64,000 nucleotides of DNA from Mycobacterium aquaticum (GCF_002086485.1 NZ_MVHF01000028.1:39458-103457), one strand, 5' to 3'. Shown: positions 17,418 through 29,450, counted from the stretch's first letter. A program made the numbers and translations. Notes: generated by a model not told the origin, from the sequence alone.

Positions 17418-19049
17418 TCATCGTTGCGACGGCAACTTGGTGTCGGATTGGTCGGACCTGTGCGTAGCCTGTGAGGGCGCAACACCGGGAAGACGCACAG
17501 TGAACGCCGTCGCACCTGGGGCGCTGCGCACAGCGATGGTGCCGCCGTGAGCCTTGACGACGGCCGCGACGATCGCCAGTCCGAGCCCGGTGCTGCCCTC
17601 CCGGCGCGACCGCGACGAGTCCCCGCGAGCGAACCGTTCGAACACCTCGGGCTGCAGCGATTCCGGTATGCCCGGCCCGTCGTCGGCGACGGTGAGGGCG
17701 ACCGAGCCGTCGTGATCGGGTTCCAGCGTCACGGTGACGGAGGTTCCCGGTGGGGTGTGGGTGCGTGCGTTGGCCAGCAGGTTGGCCAGCACCTGATGCA
17801 GTCGGGCCTCGTCGCCGTCCACCACCACCGGGTCGTCGGGCAGCTCCAGCGACCACTGATGTTGCGGCCCGGCGACGTGCGCGTCGCTGACAGTGTCGAC
17901 CACCAACCGGGACAGGTCCACCGGTTCGCGCTCCAGCGGCCGCCCGGCGTCGAGGCGCGCCAGCAGCAGCATGTCCTCGACCAGCTGGGTCATGCGTGCG
18001 GTCTCGGATTCGACGCGGTTCATCGCGTGCGCGACATCGACGGGCAGGTCGTCGCGTTTGCGTTGCGCCAGTTCGGTGTAGCCCCTGATGGCAGCCAGCG
18101 GCGTCCGCAGTTCGTGGCTCGCGTCGGCGACGAATTGCCGCACCCGGGTCTCACTGGCGTGCCGCGCCGAAAGGGCGTTGGCGATGCGGTCCAGCATGCG
18201 GTTGAGCGACGTGCCCAGCTGCCCGACCTCGGTGTGCGCGCTGGCCGGGTCGACCTTGACGATCGGGGTGGGCAGCCGCACCTCGCCGCGGTCCAGCTCG
18301 AGGTCGGCCACCGCCCGCGCGGCAGCGGAAACCCTTGACAGAGGGGCCAATTGGCGGCGGATGATGAGGATGCCGCCGAGGGTCGCGGCGATCAGCGCGA
18401 CGACGGCCAGCACGGCGAACATGCCGAGCACCCACAGCAGGGTGTCGTCCACCACTGCGGTCGGCAGCCCGGTCACGATGGTCTGCGGGCCGCCGTGCCG
18501 AGGGTGCAGGCCGATCACCCGGTACCGGCCGAGCCCGTCGACGTCGATGGTCCTCGGCGTGTGATCCGGCGGCACCTGCGCCAGCTGCTGGGCAGCGGCG
18601 GCGCTGACGAACACCCGATCACCGTCGGAGGTGATCACGCCCGCGTCGATCGGCCGCCCCGGGGAGACGACCGCGCCGACCGTGCGAGCGGCCTGGCCGG
18701 GCGCGTTGAGAAACCCTGGCCCCGGGCCACGTTCGGGATCGAACAGGATGTGGTGGCGTCCCGGAGGCGGATTCATGGGCCGCCCGTCCGGACCCAGCGG
18801 GGGCGGGAACATCAGTGGGGGCGGCGGCAATTCGAAGATAGCGGCCGACCGGCGCCCGGCCTCCATGACCTGGTCGTCGAGCTGGTTCATCAGGAACCGT
18901 TGCAGCGCAAACTCGGTCGCGACACCGATGCTCACGCACACCACGGCCAGCAGCGCCACCTGGGTCAGCACCAGCCGCCGGCGCAGCGACCACGTGCGTG
19001 GCTGCCACCACCTGGTTCCGGGCACCTCAGCGCGGGGGCCGGAGGACAT
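17418..19049 (-). CDS. trcS: Sensor histidine kinase, TrcS-like
   Basis: 543-residue two-component kinase. The first membrane helix (LVLTQVALLAVVCVSIGVAT) is followed by an extracytoplasmic sensor region rich in Pro (PPPPLMFPPPLGPDGRPMN), a second helix, a HAMP linker and HisKA with FVADASHELRTPLAAIRGYTE. The HATPase contains NLLANARTHTPPG, DDGPGI and GSTGLGLAIVAAVV. It resembles M. tuberculosis TrcS by overall design and its pairing with the TrcR-like regulator; that assignment is from memory. The start overlaps the end of the regulator gene by 23 bases. The glycosyltransferase gene begins within 62 bases downstream, so it could be part of the output. Confidence 0.85.
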   Translation of the reverse strand: MSSGPRAEVPGTRWWQPRTWSLRRRLVLTQVALLAVVCVSIGVATEFALQRFLMNQLDDQVMEAGRRSAAIFELPPPPLMFPPPLGPDGRPMNPPPGRHHILFDPERGPGPGFLNAPGQAARTVGAVVSPGRPIDAGVITSDGDRVFVSAAAAQQLAQVPPDHTPRTIDVDGLGRYRVIGLHPRHGGPQTIVTGLPTAVVDDTLLWVLGMFAVLAVVALIAATLGGILIIRRQLAPLSRVSAAARAVADLELDRGEVRLPTPIVKVDPASAHTEVGQLGTSLNRMLDRIANALSARHASETRVRQFVADASHELRTPLAAIRGYTELAQRKRDDLPVDVAHAMNRVESETARMTQLVEDMLLLARLDAGRPLEREPVDLSRLVVDTVSDAHVAGPQHQWSLELPDDPVVVDGDEARLHQVLANLLANARTHTPPGTSVTVTLEPDHDGSVALTVADDGPGIPESLQPEVFERFARGDSSRSRREGSTGLGLAIVAAVVKAHGGTIAVRSAPGATAFTVRLPGVAPSQATHRSDQSDTKLPSQR

Positions 19050-19773
19050 AACCCGCGCCACGCAACGTGTGGATCATCGGTTCACGGCCACTGTCGATCT
19101 TCTTGCGCAGATACGACACGTACAACTCGACGATGTTGGAGCGGCCGCCGAAGTCGTAGCTCCACACCCGGTCGAGGATCTGCGCCTTGCTCAGCACGCG
19201 CTTGGCATTGCGCATCATGAAGCGCAGCAGTTCGAATTCGGTCGCGGTCAGCGTGATGGGGTCACCCGCGCGGGTCACCTCGTGGCTGTCCTCGTCGAGA
19301 ACCAGATCGCCGACGATGATCTTCGCGCCGCCGTCCTCACTGGTCACGCCGGTGCGCCGAAGCAGGGCGCGCAATCGCAGCACGACCTCTTCGAGACTGA
19401 AGGGTTTGGTGACGTAGTCGTCACCGCCGGCGGTCAGGCCGGCTATCCGGTCCTCCACCGAATCCTTGGCGGTGAGCAGCAGCAGCGGCAGCCCCGGGAT
19501 CTGCTCGCGCAGCTTCTGAAGTACTTCCAGACCGCTCATGTCGGGCAACATCACGTCGAGTACGACGACGTCGGGCGGGTTCTCGCGGGCTGTGGCGATG
19601 GCGGTCGCGCCATCACCGGCGGTGGCGATGTCCCAGCCCTCGTAGCGCAGCGCCATCGACACCAGTTCGGCCAGCACAGGTTCGTCGTCGACGACGAGCA
19701 CCTGGATGGGGTTGCCGTCGGCGCGGCGCATCACGGCACGGGCGGGTTCGTTGTCGTTGACGGCTGCAGGCAC
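19027..19773 (-). CDS. trcR: OmpR-family response regulator, TrcR-like
   Basis: 248 residues. The receiver (about 23-140) has acidic pair DDE at 29-31, phospho-acceptor Asp73 in VVVLDVMLPDMSG and Lys in DDYVTKPFSLEEVV. The winged helix has TATEFELLRFMMRNAKRVLSK, WSYDFGGRSNIVELYVSYLRKKI and the C-terminal HTLRGAGYVLRPPR. The text DDEPVLAELVSMALRYEGW and the C-terminus fit M. tuberculosis TrcR better than PhoP or MprA as I recall them. Met15 (MRRADG) is an alternative start. Partner of the kinase it overlaps. Confidence 0.86.
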   Translation of the reverse strand: MPAAVNDNEPARAVMRRADGNPIQVLVVDDEPVLAELVSMALRYEGWDIATAGDGATAIATARENPPDVVVLDVMLPDMSGLEVLQKLREQIPGLPLLLLTAKDSVEDRIAGLTAGGDDYVTKPFSLEEVVLRLRALLRRTGVTSEDGGAKIIVGDLVLDEDSHEVTRAGDPITLTATEFELLRFMMRNAKRVLSKAQILDRVWSYDFGGRSNIVELYVSYLRKKIDSGREPMIHTLRGAGYVLRPPR

Positions 19774-19903
19774 ACGCCCATTATTCGCCGACGCGATGGG
19801 GCCGGCCTATGCGTTGTCTATGCCCGAGCTGTGAGACTCGCGCTCATCTGTCGCTGAATTCATTCACAGCCAACGCACAGACGACGCCTGCACGGTAGGT
19901 GCC

Positions 19904-20341
19904 ATGAGCATGAGGCGCACGGTTGCTGCGATCGGAGTCGCCGCGGCGATAGCCGGACTCGGCGGCGCCGCGGTGTACGCCGCGACCGATTCCCCGGGCA
20001 TGAGTGACGGTGGTCCGCCCGGCCACCACGGCGACGGTCCGCCGCCGTGGGCCCAGCCCGGACGCGACAACGCCGACGCCGCAACGGTTCACAGCGAATC
20101 GGTCCGGCGCGACGGGCATGGTGGCTACACCACCGAACTCACCCAGGTGGGCGTGATCACGGCGCTGACCGCCAATTCAGTGACCGTCGCGAGCACCGAC
20201 GGGTTCAGCCAGCTCTACGCGCTGCCGTCGACGCTCAAACCCACGTGGGCGGTCAACGACCGCGTGTTGGTGCGGGCCACACGCTCCGGCGCGACAGCCA
20301 CCGTGAGCAGCATCGGAGAGGCGGGAACCGCCGGTCAGTGA
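19904..20341 (+). CDS. Small exported hypothetical protein, 145 residues
   Basis: A signal peptide is visible: MSMRRT basic start, hydrophobic AAIGVAAAIAGLGGAAVYA, then mature sequence from about residue 27. A His/Pro/Gly-rich linker (GPPGHHGDGPPPW) leads to a small domain with VGVITALTANSVTVASTDGF, like OB-type or DUF5666-like repeats. It is divergent from the TrcR-like gene, and its promoter would lie in 19774-19903, so control by that regulator is plausible but unproven. Its last seven bases overlap the convergent small gene. Confidence 0.7.
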   Translation: MSMRRTVAAIGVAAAIAGLGGAAVYAATDSPGMSDGGPPGHHGDGPPPWAQPGRDNADAATVHSESVRRDGHGGYTTELTQVGVITALTANSVTVASTDGFSQLYALPSTLKPTWAVNDRVLVRATRSGATATVSSIGEAGTAGQ

Positions 20342-20577
20342 GTGGTCGCGAAGCCGGCCGGCGGGTTGTAGCCCTTGATCCCGGGCACAGCCATCGACGT
20401 GGCGGGAGCGGTCGGCGGGGTGGTTTCGGTGACGGTCGCCCCGAGGTTCATGGTGCTGGTCGCGACAGCCGATGACGGCTCATGGCCGACGAGACCGAGC
20501 GCACCGAGCGCGACGACCGCGGCACCCCCGGCGATCGCAGCGACGAATTTCACGTTGTGAGCTTTCCGGATGGTCAT
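20335..20577 (-). CDS. Small exported Thr/Pro-rich protein, 80 residues
   Basis: Very short protein: basic N-terminus (MTIRKAHNVKF), one hydrophobic segment (VAAIAGGAAVVALGALGLVG) that works as signal peptide or anchor, then a low-complexity TETTPPTAPATSMAVPG tail and a small end GYNPPAGFATTH. Many mycobacteria encode such small secreted proteins of unknown role. It is convergent and slightly overlapping with the exported protein before it. Confidence 0.6.
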   Translation of the reverse strand: MTIRKAHNVKFVAAIAGGAAVVALGALGLVGHEPSSAVATSTMNLGATVTETTPPTAPATSMAVPGIKGYNPPAGFATTH

Positions 20578-20781
20578 GACATCGCCCCTAGATTGATCTC
20601 ATTCAGTCAGCGTTGGCGAAATCGCCAGGTGGTCCCCAGTGAACCCGCCGCGACTATGAAGACGCTGAGGCTGCGCTGGAAATTCCCAACCAGGCGGTTA
20701 TTTGGCGCGCCGATCGACAGCTTCAGGACGGTTACGCCCCGCCTCTTCTACTGTGTGTGCCATGCAGCAGGGACCAACCGG
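20578..20781. other. Intergenic region upstream of oppB
   Basis: About 200 bases between the divergent small exported protein and oppB. It should hold both promoters. I could not pick a convincing -10/-35 pair or a repeat in it. Confidence 0.4.
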
Positions 20782-21759
20782 ATGACGCGCTTCCTGGCGC
20801 GCCGGCTGCTCAACTACATCGTGCTGCTGGCGCTGGCGTCGTTTCTGACCTTCACGTTGACCTCGTACACCTTCGAGCCCCTCGACAGCCTGCTGCAGCG
20901 CAATCCGCGCCCGCCGCAGTCCACCATCGACGCCAAGGCCGCCGAACTCGGTCTCGACAAGCCCATCCCGATTCGGTACGCGCACTGGGCCGCAGGCGCC
21001 GTGCGTGGCGACTTCGGCACCACGGTGACCGGACAGCCCGTGTCCGACGAACTGTGGCGCCGCATCGGTGTGAGCCTGCGTCTATTGGTCATCGGATCGG
21101 TGCTGGGCACCGTCATCGGTGTCGTCGTCGGCGCGTGGGGCGCCATCCGGCAGTACCGGCTGTCGGACCGCGTCATCACATTGCTGTCGCTGCTGGTGAT
21201 CAGCACCCCGACCTTCGTCATCGCCAACCTGCTGATCCTGGCCGCACTCGACGTGAATTCCATTCTGGGAGTGCGCCTTTTCGAATACACCGGGGAGACC
21301 TCGCCCGACGCCGTCGGCGGCGGCTGGAACCAGTTCGCCGACCGGTTGCAGCACCTCGCACTGCCGACCTTCACGCTGGCGCTGTCGGCCATCGCCGGTT
21401 ACAGCCGCTACCAACGCAACGCGATGCTCGACGTGCTCGGGCAGGACTTCATCCGCACCGCACGGGCCAAAGGTCTGACGCGACGGCAGGCCCTGTTCAA
21501 GCACGGCCTGCGCACCGCGCTCATCCCCATGGCGACGCTGTTCGCCTACGGGGTGGCGGGCCTGGTCACCGGAGCGGTGTTCGTGGAGAAGATCTTCGGT
21601 TGGCACGGCATGGGCGAATGGGTGGTCCAGGGCATCGCCACCCAGGACACCAACATCATCGCCGCCATCACGGTGTTCACCGGCTCCGTCGTGCTGCTGG
21701 CCGGTCTGCTGTCCGACGTGATCTACGCGGCGCTGGACCCGAGAGTGCGAGTGACATGA
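20782..21759 (+). CDS. oppB: Oligopeptide ABC transporter permease OppB
   Basis: 325-residue inner-membrane permease of the DppB/OppB family; M. tuberculosis OppB is, as I recall, also 325 residues. The first helix starts MTRFLARRLLNYIVLLALASF, and the EAA loop that contacts the ATPase is visible at RTARAKGLTRRQALFKHGLRTALIP. Six helices are expected. The start was chosen at the conserved N-terminus; longer frames upstream are not protein-like. The stop overlaps oppC by four bases. First gene of a four-gene operon importing oligopeptides or other small ligands (in M. tuberculosis linked to glutathione and bradykinin). Confidence 0.94.
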   Translation: MTRFLARRLLNYIVLLALASFLTFTLTSYTFEPLDSLLQRNPRPPQSTIDAKAAELGLDKPIPIRYAHWAAGAVRGDFGTTVTGQPVSDELWRRIGVSLRLLVIGSVLGTVIGVVVGAWGAIRQYRLSDRVITLLSLLVISTPTFVIANLLILAALDVNSILGVRLFEYTGETSPDAVGGGWNQFADRLQHLALPTFTLALSAIAGYSRYQRNAMLDVLGQDFIRTARAKGLTRRQALFKHGLRTALIPMATLFAYGVAGLVTGAVFVEKIFGWHGMGEWVVQGIATQDTNIIAAITVFTGSVVLLAGLLSDVIYAALDPRVRVT

Positions 21760-22675
21760 CCGATACCTCAGCCACCGCTGCGCGATCAGGGCTGCACACC
21801 GAGGAGTTCGCCACCCGGCGCACGCTCGTCTTCCGGCGGTTCATGCGCAACAAGCCCGCGGTGGCGGCGCTGGTCGTGCTGGCGGCGATGTTCGTCGGCT
21901 GCTACACCCTGCCCCCGCTGCTGCCGTACAACTACACCGACCTCGACTACTACGCGCTGCAGACACCACCGTCGACCACGCACTGGTTCGGCACCAACGC
22001 ACTGGGGCAGGACCTGCTGGCCCAAACCCTGCGCGGCATGCAGAAATCCATGCTGATCGGCGTCTGCGTGGCGCTCATCTCGACGGTCATCGCCGCAACG
22101 GTCGGGTCGATCGCAGGGTATTTCGGCGGTTGGCGCGACCGGGCGCTGATGTGGGTGGTCGACGTGCTGCTCGTGGTACCCAGCTTCATCCTGATCGCCA
22201 TCGTCACACCGCGACTGGGCCAGTCCGACCGCGTCTTCTGGCTGATCATGTTGTTCTCGCTGTTCAGCTGGATGATCAGCTCACGCATCGTGCGTGGCAT
22301 GACCATGACCCTGCGGGAACGTGAATTCGTCGTCGCCGCACGGTATATGGGTGTCCGCAGTTGGCGGATCATCGTGCGCCACATCGTGCCGAACGTGGCC
22401 TCCCTGCTGATCATCGATGCCGCGCTCAACGTCGGCGTCGCGATCCTGGCAGAAACCGGTTTGAGCTTCCTGGGTTTCGGCATCCAGCCGCCCGACGTGT
22501 CGCTGGGAACGCTCATCGCCGACGGCACCAAATCGGCGACGACGTTTCCGTGGGTGTTCCTGTTCCCCGCCGGGGTCCTGGTGCTGATCATCCTGTGCGC
22601 CAACCTCGCCGGTGACGGCCTGCGCGACGCCCTCGACCCGGGCAGTGGCCAGCTGCGGCGGCGGAAGAAGCGCCG

Positions 22676-22679
<4 letters not shown>
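21756..22679 (+). CDS. oppC: Oligopeptide ABC transporter permease OppC
   Basis: 307-residue DppC-type permease. It has a cytosolic N-terminus, first helix KPAVAALVVLAAMFVGCYTL, the ALGQDLLAQTLRGMQKSMLIG region typical of OppC after the first outer loop, and the EAA loop VAARYMGVRSWRIIVRHIVPNVAS. The C-terminus LAGDGLRDALDP is a family hallmark. It forms the membrane pore with OppB and overlaps the genes on both sides by four bases. Confidence 0.94.
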
Positions 22680-24510
<1,831 letters not shown>

Positions 24511-24514
<4 letters not shown>

Positions 24515-26187
24515 ACGGGAAGAACCTGCGTCGCCTCGCCATCGCCAGCCTCGCCACCGCACTCACGCTCACCGCGTGCTCAGGGGGTGATCGTCAGGTC
24601 CCGTCGGCCGGCGGCAATGCGGAGGTCGGGACCACCAGCGACATCAACCCGCAGGATGTGGCGAACCTCAAGCAGGGCGGCAATCTGCGGCTGGCGCTCA
24701 CCGAGTTCCCGTCGAACTTCAACCCGCTGCACCTGGACGGCAACACCGGTGATGTCGGTTCGCTGTCCAAGCCGACGTTGCCCCGGGCCTTCACCATCGC
24801 CGCCGACGGCACCACGAAGGTCAACACCGACTACTTCACCAACGTCGAACTGACCTCCAAGAACCCGCAGGTGGTCACCTACACGATCAACCCGAAGGCG
24901 GTGTGGTCCGATGGCACGCCGATCACCTGGGAAGACATCAAGTCCCAGATCGACGCGACCAGCGGCAAGAACCCGGCATTCGTGATCGCCGCCCCCAACG
25001 GCAGCGAGCGCGTCGCCTCGGTCACCCGCGGGGTCGACGACCGTCAGGCCGTCATGACGTTCGCCGAGCCGTACGCGGACTGGCAGGGCATGTTCGCCGG
25101 GAACGGCCGGTTGCTGCCCAAGAGCATGACCGAGAACCCCGAGGTGTTCAACAAGGGCCAGCTCAACGGGCCCGGCCCCTCCGCGGGCCCGTTCATCGTG
25201 TCCAACCTCGACCGGGGTGCACAGCGAATCACCTTGACCCGCAACCCCAAGTGGTGGGGTACCCCGCCGCTGTTGGACAGCATGACGTATTCGGTGCTCG
25301 ACGACGCGGCGCGCATCCCGGCGTTGCAGAACAACACCATCGACGCCACCGGAACGGCGTCGCTCGACGAGCTGACCATCGCGCGCAACACGCCGGGGAT
25401 CTCGATCCGCCGCGCACCCAGCCCCAGCTGGTACCACTTCACGTTCAACGGCGCGCCCGGGTCCATCCTGGCCGACAAGGCGCTGCGGCAGGCGGTGGCC
25501 AAGGGCATCGACCGTCAGGCCATCGCCAACATCACCCAGCGCGGTCTCACCGACAATCCGGTGCCGCTGAACAATCACATCTATGTCGCCGGGCAGAAGG
25601 GCTACCAGGACAACAGCGCCGAGGTGGCCTTCGACCCGGAGAAGGCCAAGAGCGAACTGGACGCCCTCGGCTGGAAGCTCAACGGACAGTTCCGGGAGAA
25701 GGACGGAAAGCAGCTGGTGATCCGTGACGTCCTCTACGACGCGGGCAGTACCCGGCAGGTCGCGCAGATCGCACAGAACACCCTGGCCCAGATCGGCGTC
25801 AAGCTCGTCATCGACACCAAGCCGGGCACCGGGTTCTTCACCAACTTCATCAGCAAGGGCGACTTCGACATCGCGCAGTTCGCCTTCCTCGGCGATGCGT
25901 TCCCACTGGGGTCGCTCACCCAGATCTACACCCAGAACGGCGCGAGCAACTTCGGCAAGATCGGCAGCCCGGAGATCGACGCGAAGATCGAGGAGACGCT
26001 GCGCGAGCTCGATCCCGACAAGGCGCGTACGCTCGCCAACGAGCTCGACAAGATGCTGTTCGCCGAGGTGTTCAGCCTCCCGCTGTTCCAGTCGCCCGGA
26101 AACGTCGCGGTGCGCAGCAATCTGGCCAACTTCGGCGCCTTCGGACTCGCCGACGCCGACTACACCAAGATCGGCTTCACGAAGTAA
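24511..26187 (+). CDS. oppA: Oligopeptide-binding lipoprotein OppA
   Basis: 558-residue solute-binding protein (SBP_bac_5). GTG start overlaps the oppD stop. The signal peptide ends with lipobox LTAC (Cys23), so the mature protein is anchored to the outer face of the membrane. GGNLRLALTEFPSNFNPLHLDG opens domain I, and the hinge motifs NGPGPSAGPFIVSN and LRQAVAKGIDRQAIANI are typical of peptide-binding proteins. It brings ligands to OppBCD. Its stop overlaps the end of the convergent hydrolase by 11 bases. Confidence 0.94.
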
Positions 26188-27415
26188 GCGCTCGGTCCGG
26201 CAGCACCGATTCGCACGCGGCCGCCGCCGCGATCGCCGACATGGCCAGCCGCAGGCCGGTCCGGCCCGGCAAGGCGTCCAACTCTGGGGCGATCGCCGAA
26301 AGTTGTTCCGCAGCACCGTTGCGTACGGCGTCGATCACCGCCAGCGCGGCACGTTCGCGGCTGTCGAGCACGCTGTGCCCTGCGGTCGGCATCGATACCA
26401 GGACGGCGTCGGGCACCAGCGTGGCGACCCGTTCTGCGATCGCCGGTGGCGTGGTGAGATCACGGCCCCCGGAGATGACAACCGTGGGCCAACCGAACTT
26501 CGGCATCTCGGCCACCAGGTCGTACGGCTCGGCATCGAACGGCTCGTAGCGCCCCGGGTTCCCGCCGAGGTGGGGGTCCATCGCCGGGTCCAGCGGTAGG
26601 CCGTCGGGCACTCCCGCGTAGTTCAACTCGCGAAAAGCGATGCGGCCGACGAGGTCGGACTCGTTGCGGTACGGGACTTTTCGAGTCGCCATCCGGCCCA
26701 GTCGGCGCAGCGCCGACCACACCAGGGTGTGCCCGCCCAACAGCAGGTCGAGTTGGCGGTCCAGCAGCGCCGCACCCCCGTAGCCGTACAGGGTTCCGGC
26801 GACCTGACCACCCGCGGCACCGAACACCCCGGACTCGGCCAGCGTACGGACCTTGGACGCCAACCCCGATGTCTGCGGATCCGAGCCGTCCCACAAGAGG
26901 CTGCGGATGGCGGTACGCATGGCGTCGATGTCGCCGGTCGACAGCAGCGGCGAATCGAGGACCATCGCCTCGACGCGCTCGGGGTGGCGCACACCGACAC
27001 CAGAGGCGAGATACGTGCCGTACGAGGTGCCGTAGAACGTCGCCGTGGACACCCCGGCGTCGTCGAGCACAGCCGCGAGGTCGTCGACGGCCTGGTCGAT
27101 GGTGATGGCATCGGGCGGCAGGTCTGAACCGGAGTCGGTGTGCCGCGACATCCCGACGCCGCGATGCTCGACCATGATGACATCGACCCCGGCCGCCGCG
27201 GCGTGGCGCCGCAACCCGCGGTAGGACTGCACCGAAGCGACACCCGGGCCACCCGGGATGATCACCACGGGATGTGCGGACTTCCGGCCCGACCGGACGT
27301 AATAGAGGTTGAAGTGCTCAGCGCTACCCGGGGTGACCGGTCGTCGGACCGCACGGACGCCGGGTTGCGCGGCGAGCTTGTCATGCCTGCGCCGACGCTT
27401 CGGGTTCATCGTCAT
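26177..27415 (-). CDS. Alpha/beta-hydrolase, proline iminopeptidase-like
   Basis: 412-residue serine hydrolase. The oxyanion-hole motif is PGGPGVASVQ, the nucleophile elbow YGTSYGTYLASG, the acid ISGGRDLTTPP, and the His PTAGHSVLDS. This is the order of the S33 peptidase/TAP-like group. The start MTMNPKRRRR was chosen because earlier Met codons lie in the promoter of the divergent flavoprotein. A basic N-terminus with no signal peptide suggests a cytosolic enzyme. It is placed at the end of the opp operon on the other strand, so a peptidase role acting on imported peptides is an attractive guess only. Confidence 0.85.
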   Translation of the reverse strand: MTMNPKRRRRHDKLAAQPGVRAVRRPVTPGSAEHFNLYYVRSGRKSAHPVVIIPGGPGVASVQSYRGLRRHAAAAGVDVIMVEHRGVGMSRHTDSGSDLPPDAITIDQAVDDLAAVLDDAGVSTATFYGTSYGTYLASGVGVRHPERVEAMVLDSPLLSTGDIDAMRTAIRSLLWDGSDPQTSGLASKVRTLAESGVFGAAGGQVAGTLYGYGGAALLDRQLDLLLGGHTLVWSALRRLGRMATRKVPYRNESDLVGRIAFRELNYAGVPDGLPLDPAMDPHLGGNPGRYEPFDAEPYDLVAEMPKFGWPTVVISGGRDLTTPPAIAERVATLVPDAVLVSMPTAGHSVLDSRERAALAVIDAVRNGAAEQLSAIAPELDALPGRTGLRLAMSAIAAAAACESVLPDRALTS

Positions 27416-27494
27416 CGCGGTCCATTGTGCCGCGTTCGGTTCCGGCTGATCCAAAGCAGTGCCTGCGGCGCACGGGCGTCGGTACAAACGTGCC

Positions 27495-28709
27495 ATGACG
27501 ACCCTTGAGAACCCGACGCGCATCCTTCCCGGGACGCCTGAGTGGACCGAACTATTGGCCAAGGTTGCCGCAGGCGCCAAGGACCGAGACCTCAACGATG
27601 AAAACCCCTTCGATCAGGTGGCCGCGCTAAAACGAGCCGGCTTCGGCACGCTGCGCCTGCCCGAGTCACTCGGTGGCTCCGGATTGACAGTGCCCCAACT
27701 GTTCTCGGCAGTGATCGACGTGGCACAAGCCGATCCGATTGTGGCGCACATCTTCCGCACCCATTTCTGGTTCACCGAGGAGCGGCTGCGCACCGCCGAT
27801 GACCCGGCCTCGCAGCGCTGGCTCGCCAAGGTGGCCGACGGCAAGATCTTCGGAAATGCGTTCAGCGAGAAGGGTTCCCTGGCCGTGGGCAGCCTGGTGT
27901 TCAACACCCGGCTGCTGCCCGGCCAGGACGGTGGCTACCTGCTCACCGGAGAGAAGTACTACAGCACCGGCACCCTGTTCTCCGACTACCTCACCGTCAC
28001 CGCCACCACCGATCACGACTCGGTGGCCAACGTGGTGATCCCGGCCGACCGCGACGGGGTCCGCATCGTCGACGACTGGGACGGTTTCGGCCAGCGCCGC
28101 ACCGGTACCGGCACCACGAGCTTCGACGACGTGGCCGTCGCCGCCGATGAGGTGCTCTCCGACACCCCGTACGACGCCGCGCCGGTGCCGACCGTGCAGT
28201 ACGCGTCGCTGCAGCTGTTCATCCACGCGGTGGTGGCCGGGATCCTGGCCAACGTCGTCGACGACGGCGTGGCGCTCCTGCGGTCTCGCGAGCGCAACTT
28301 CAGCCACGCATTGACCGAGCAGCCGACCGAAGATCCGCTGCTGCAACGTCAGCTGGGGGTGCTGGCGAGCACCGCGTACGTGGCGCGGGCGGCGGTGCTG
28401 GACGCCGCGGCGGCGATCGGTGCGGCGACGGACTCCGAGGTCGACGGCGTGCCCGATGCGCGCCTCGCCGAGGAAGCCCAGCTCAAGGTCGCCAAGGTCA
28501 AAGTCCACCTCGACGACGTGGCGCCCGAGGCCGCCACCCGGCTGCTGGAACTCGGCGGCGCCTCCGCGGCAAGTCGGCAACGCAACCTGGACCGGCATTG
28601 GCGCAACATCCGCACCATCACGCTGCACAACCCGGTTGTGTACAAGGCCCGCGTGATCGGCCAGAACCTGCTGCACGGCACGCCGGTTCCGGCCAACGCC
28701 TACTTCTGA
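27495..28709 (+). CDS. Acyl-CoA-dehydrogenase-like flavin monooxygenase (DszC/SfnC type)
   Basis: 404 residues with the acyl-CoA dehydrogenase fold: N-terminal helices (AALKRAGFGTLRLPESLGGSGL), middle beta domain (GEKYYSTGTLFSDYLTVTATT, DGVRIVDDWDGFGQRRTGTGT) and C-terminal helical bundle. ACD-type dehydrogenases carry a catalytic Glu that I do not see in place; LLELGGASAASRQRNLDRHWRNIRTITLHNP is the ending of FMNH2-dependent monooxygenases such as DszC, SfnC and some nitro/amine oxygenases. It could act on organosulfur or other heteroatom compounds. Its nearest neighbours are a TetR regulator, an NCS1 permease and a metallo-hydrolase, which may form a catabolic set. Confidence 0.8.
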   Translation: MTTLENPTRILPGTPEWTELLAKVAAGAKDRDLNDENPFDQVAALKRAGFGTLRLPESLGGSGLTVPQLFSAVIDVAQADPIVAHIFRTHFWFTEERLRTADDPASQRWLAKVADGKIFGNAFSEKGSLAVGSLVFNTRLLPGQDGGYLLTGEKYYSTGTLFSDYLTVTATTDHDSVANVVIPADRDGVRIVDDWDGFGQRRTGTGTTSFDDVAVAADEVLSDTPYDAAPVPTVQYASLQLFIHAVVAGILANVVDDGVALLRSRERNFSHALTEQPTEDPLLQRQLGVLASTAYVARAAVLDAAAAIGAATDSEVDGVPDARLAEEAQLKVAKVKVHLDDVAPEAATRLLELGGASAASRQRNLDRHWRNIRTITLHNPVVYKARVIGQNLLHGTPVPANAYF

Positions 28710-28741
28710 CGGGAGGAGTGCCCGCGCGGGCGGCATGCCGT

Positions 28742-29389
28742 CTAGCCCAACGCGCGGGCGTCCAACCCCAGTTCCTGTTCTGTTGTGCGCAATAGCATTT
28801 CGGTGACGATCGGGTAGTTCACCAACGACGTCCCCGCCAGCGCCGTACGTACGGCGCTTTGACCGAACGTACCGTCGATCATGGCCAGGATGCGCATCGC
28901 CGCCGCGGCGCAATCGTCGGCGACGAATTCCCCGGCGGCCACTCCGCGGGTGAGCACGTCGGTCAGGTTCGCGATATCGGTCTCCATCTGACGGATGACC
29001 TCCTGCTGCAACGCCTGCCGGCGTCGGCATTCGCGCCAGGCATCGAGCCACAGCAGCGCCACGGAGTCGTGGTCGGCAGCGAGCGTGTCCTGCAAGAACA
29101 TCCGCAGCTCGGTTGTGGGGCCGTCCGACTCGGCAGCCACCTTGGCCTTCAGCGCCTCGCGGCGGCGTTCGTTCACGGCCGCGAATGCGGCCGCGACGAG
29201 CTCGTCGACCGAGCGAAAATAGTGGTTGACCAAGCCCGGGTAGACACCCACGGCCTCGGCCACGCGTTTGGCGGTCACCTGAGCCAATCCGTCGTCTTGG
29301 GCGATCCGCCCGGCGGCTTCGGCAATCTCGCCTCGTCGCTTCTCCGGGGATTTACGGCGCGGACCTGACGCAGCCGCCCTGGAACTCAT
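28742..29389 (-). CDS. TetR-family transcriptional regulator
   Basis: 215 residues. The N-terminal HTH is EIAEAAGRIAQDDGLAQVTAKRVAEAVGVYPGLVNHYFRSVDELV, a standard TetR pattern; the remainder is a helical ligand domain ending LLLRTTEQELGLDARALG. It is divergent from the NCS1 permease across a 105-base gap that contains a perfect 18-bp palindrome, so it very likely represses that permease operon and perhaps itself. Convergent with the DszC-like gene. Confidence 0.9.
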   Translation of the reverse strand: MSSRAAASGPRRKSPEKRRGEIAEAAGRIAQDDGLAQVTAKRVAEAVGVYPGLVNHYFRSVDELVAAAFAAVNERRREALKAKVAAESDGPTTELRMFLQDTLAADHDSVALLWLDAWRECRRRQALQQEVIRQMETDIANLTDVLTRGVAAGEFVADDCAAAAMRILAMIDGTFGQSAVRTALAGTSLVNYPIVTEMLLRTTEQELGLDARALG

Positions 29390-29450
29390 GGCCTGACGTT
29401 AACACCGCGAATCCGGTGACAACGCACCCTCGATCCCTTATTGTTCTTCA

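Noticed and set aside
19774..19903. TrcR-like binding site between the regulator gene and the exported protein
   Set aside because: I found no convincing repeated motif in this gap.
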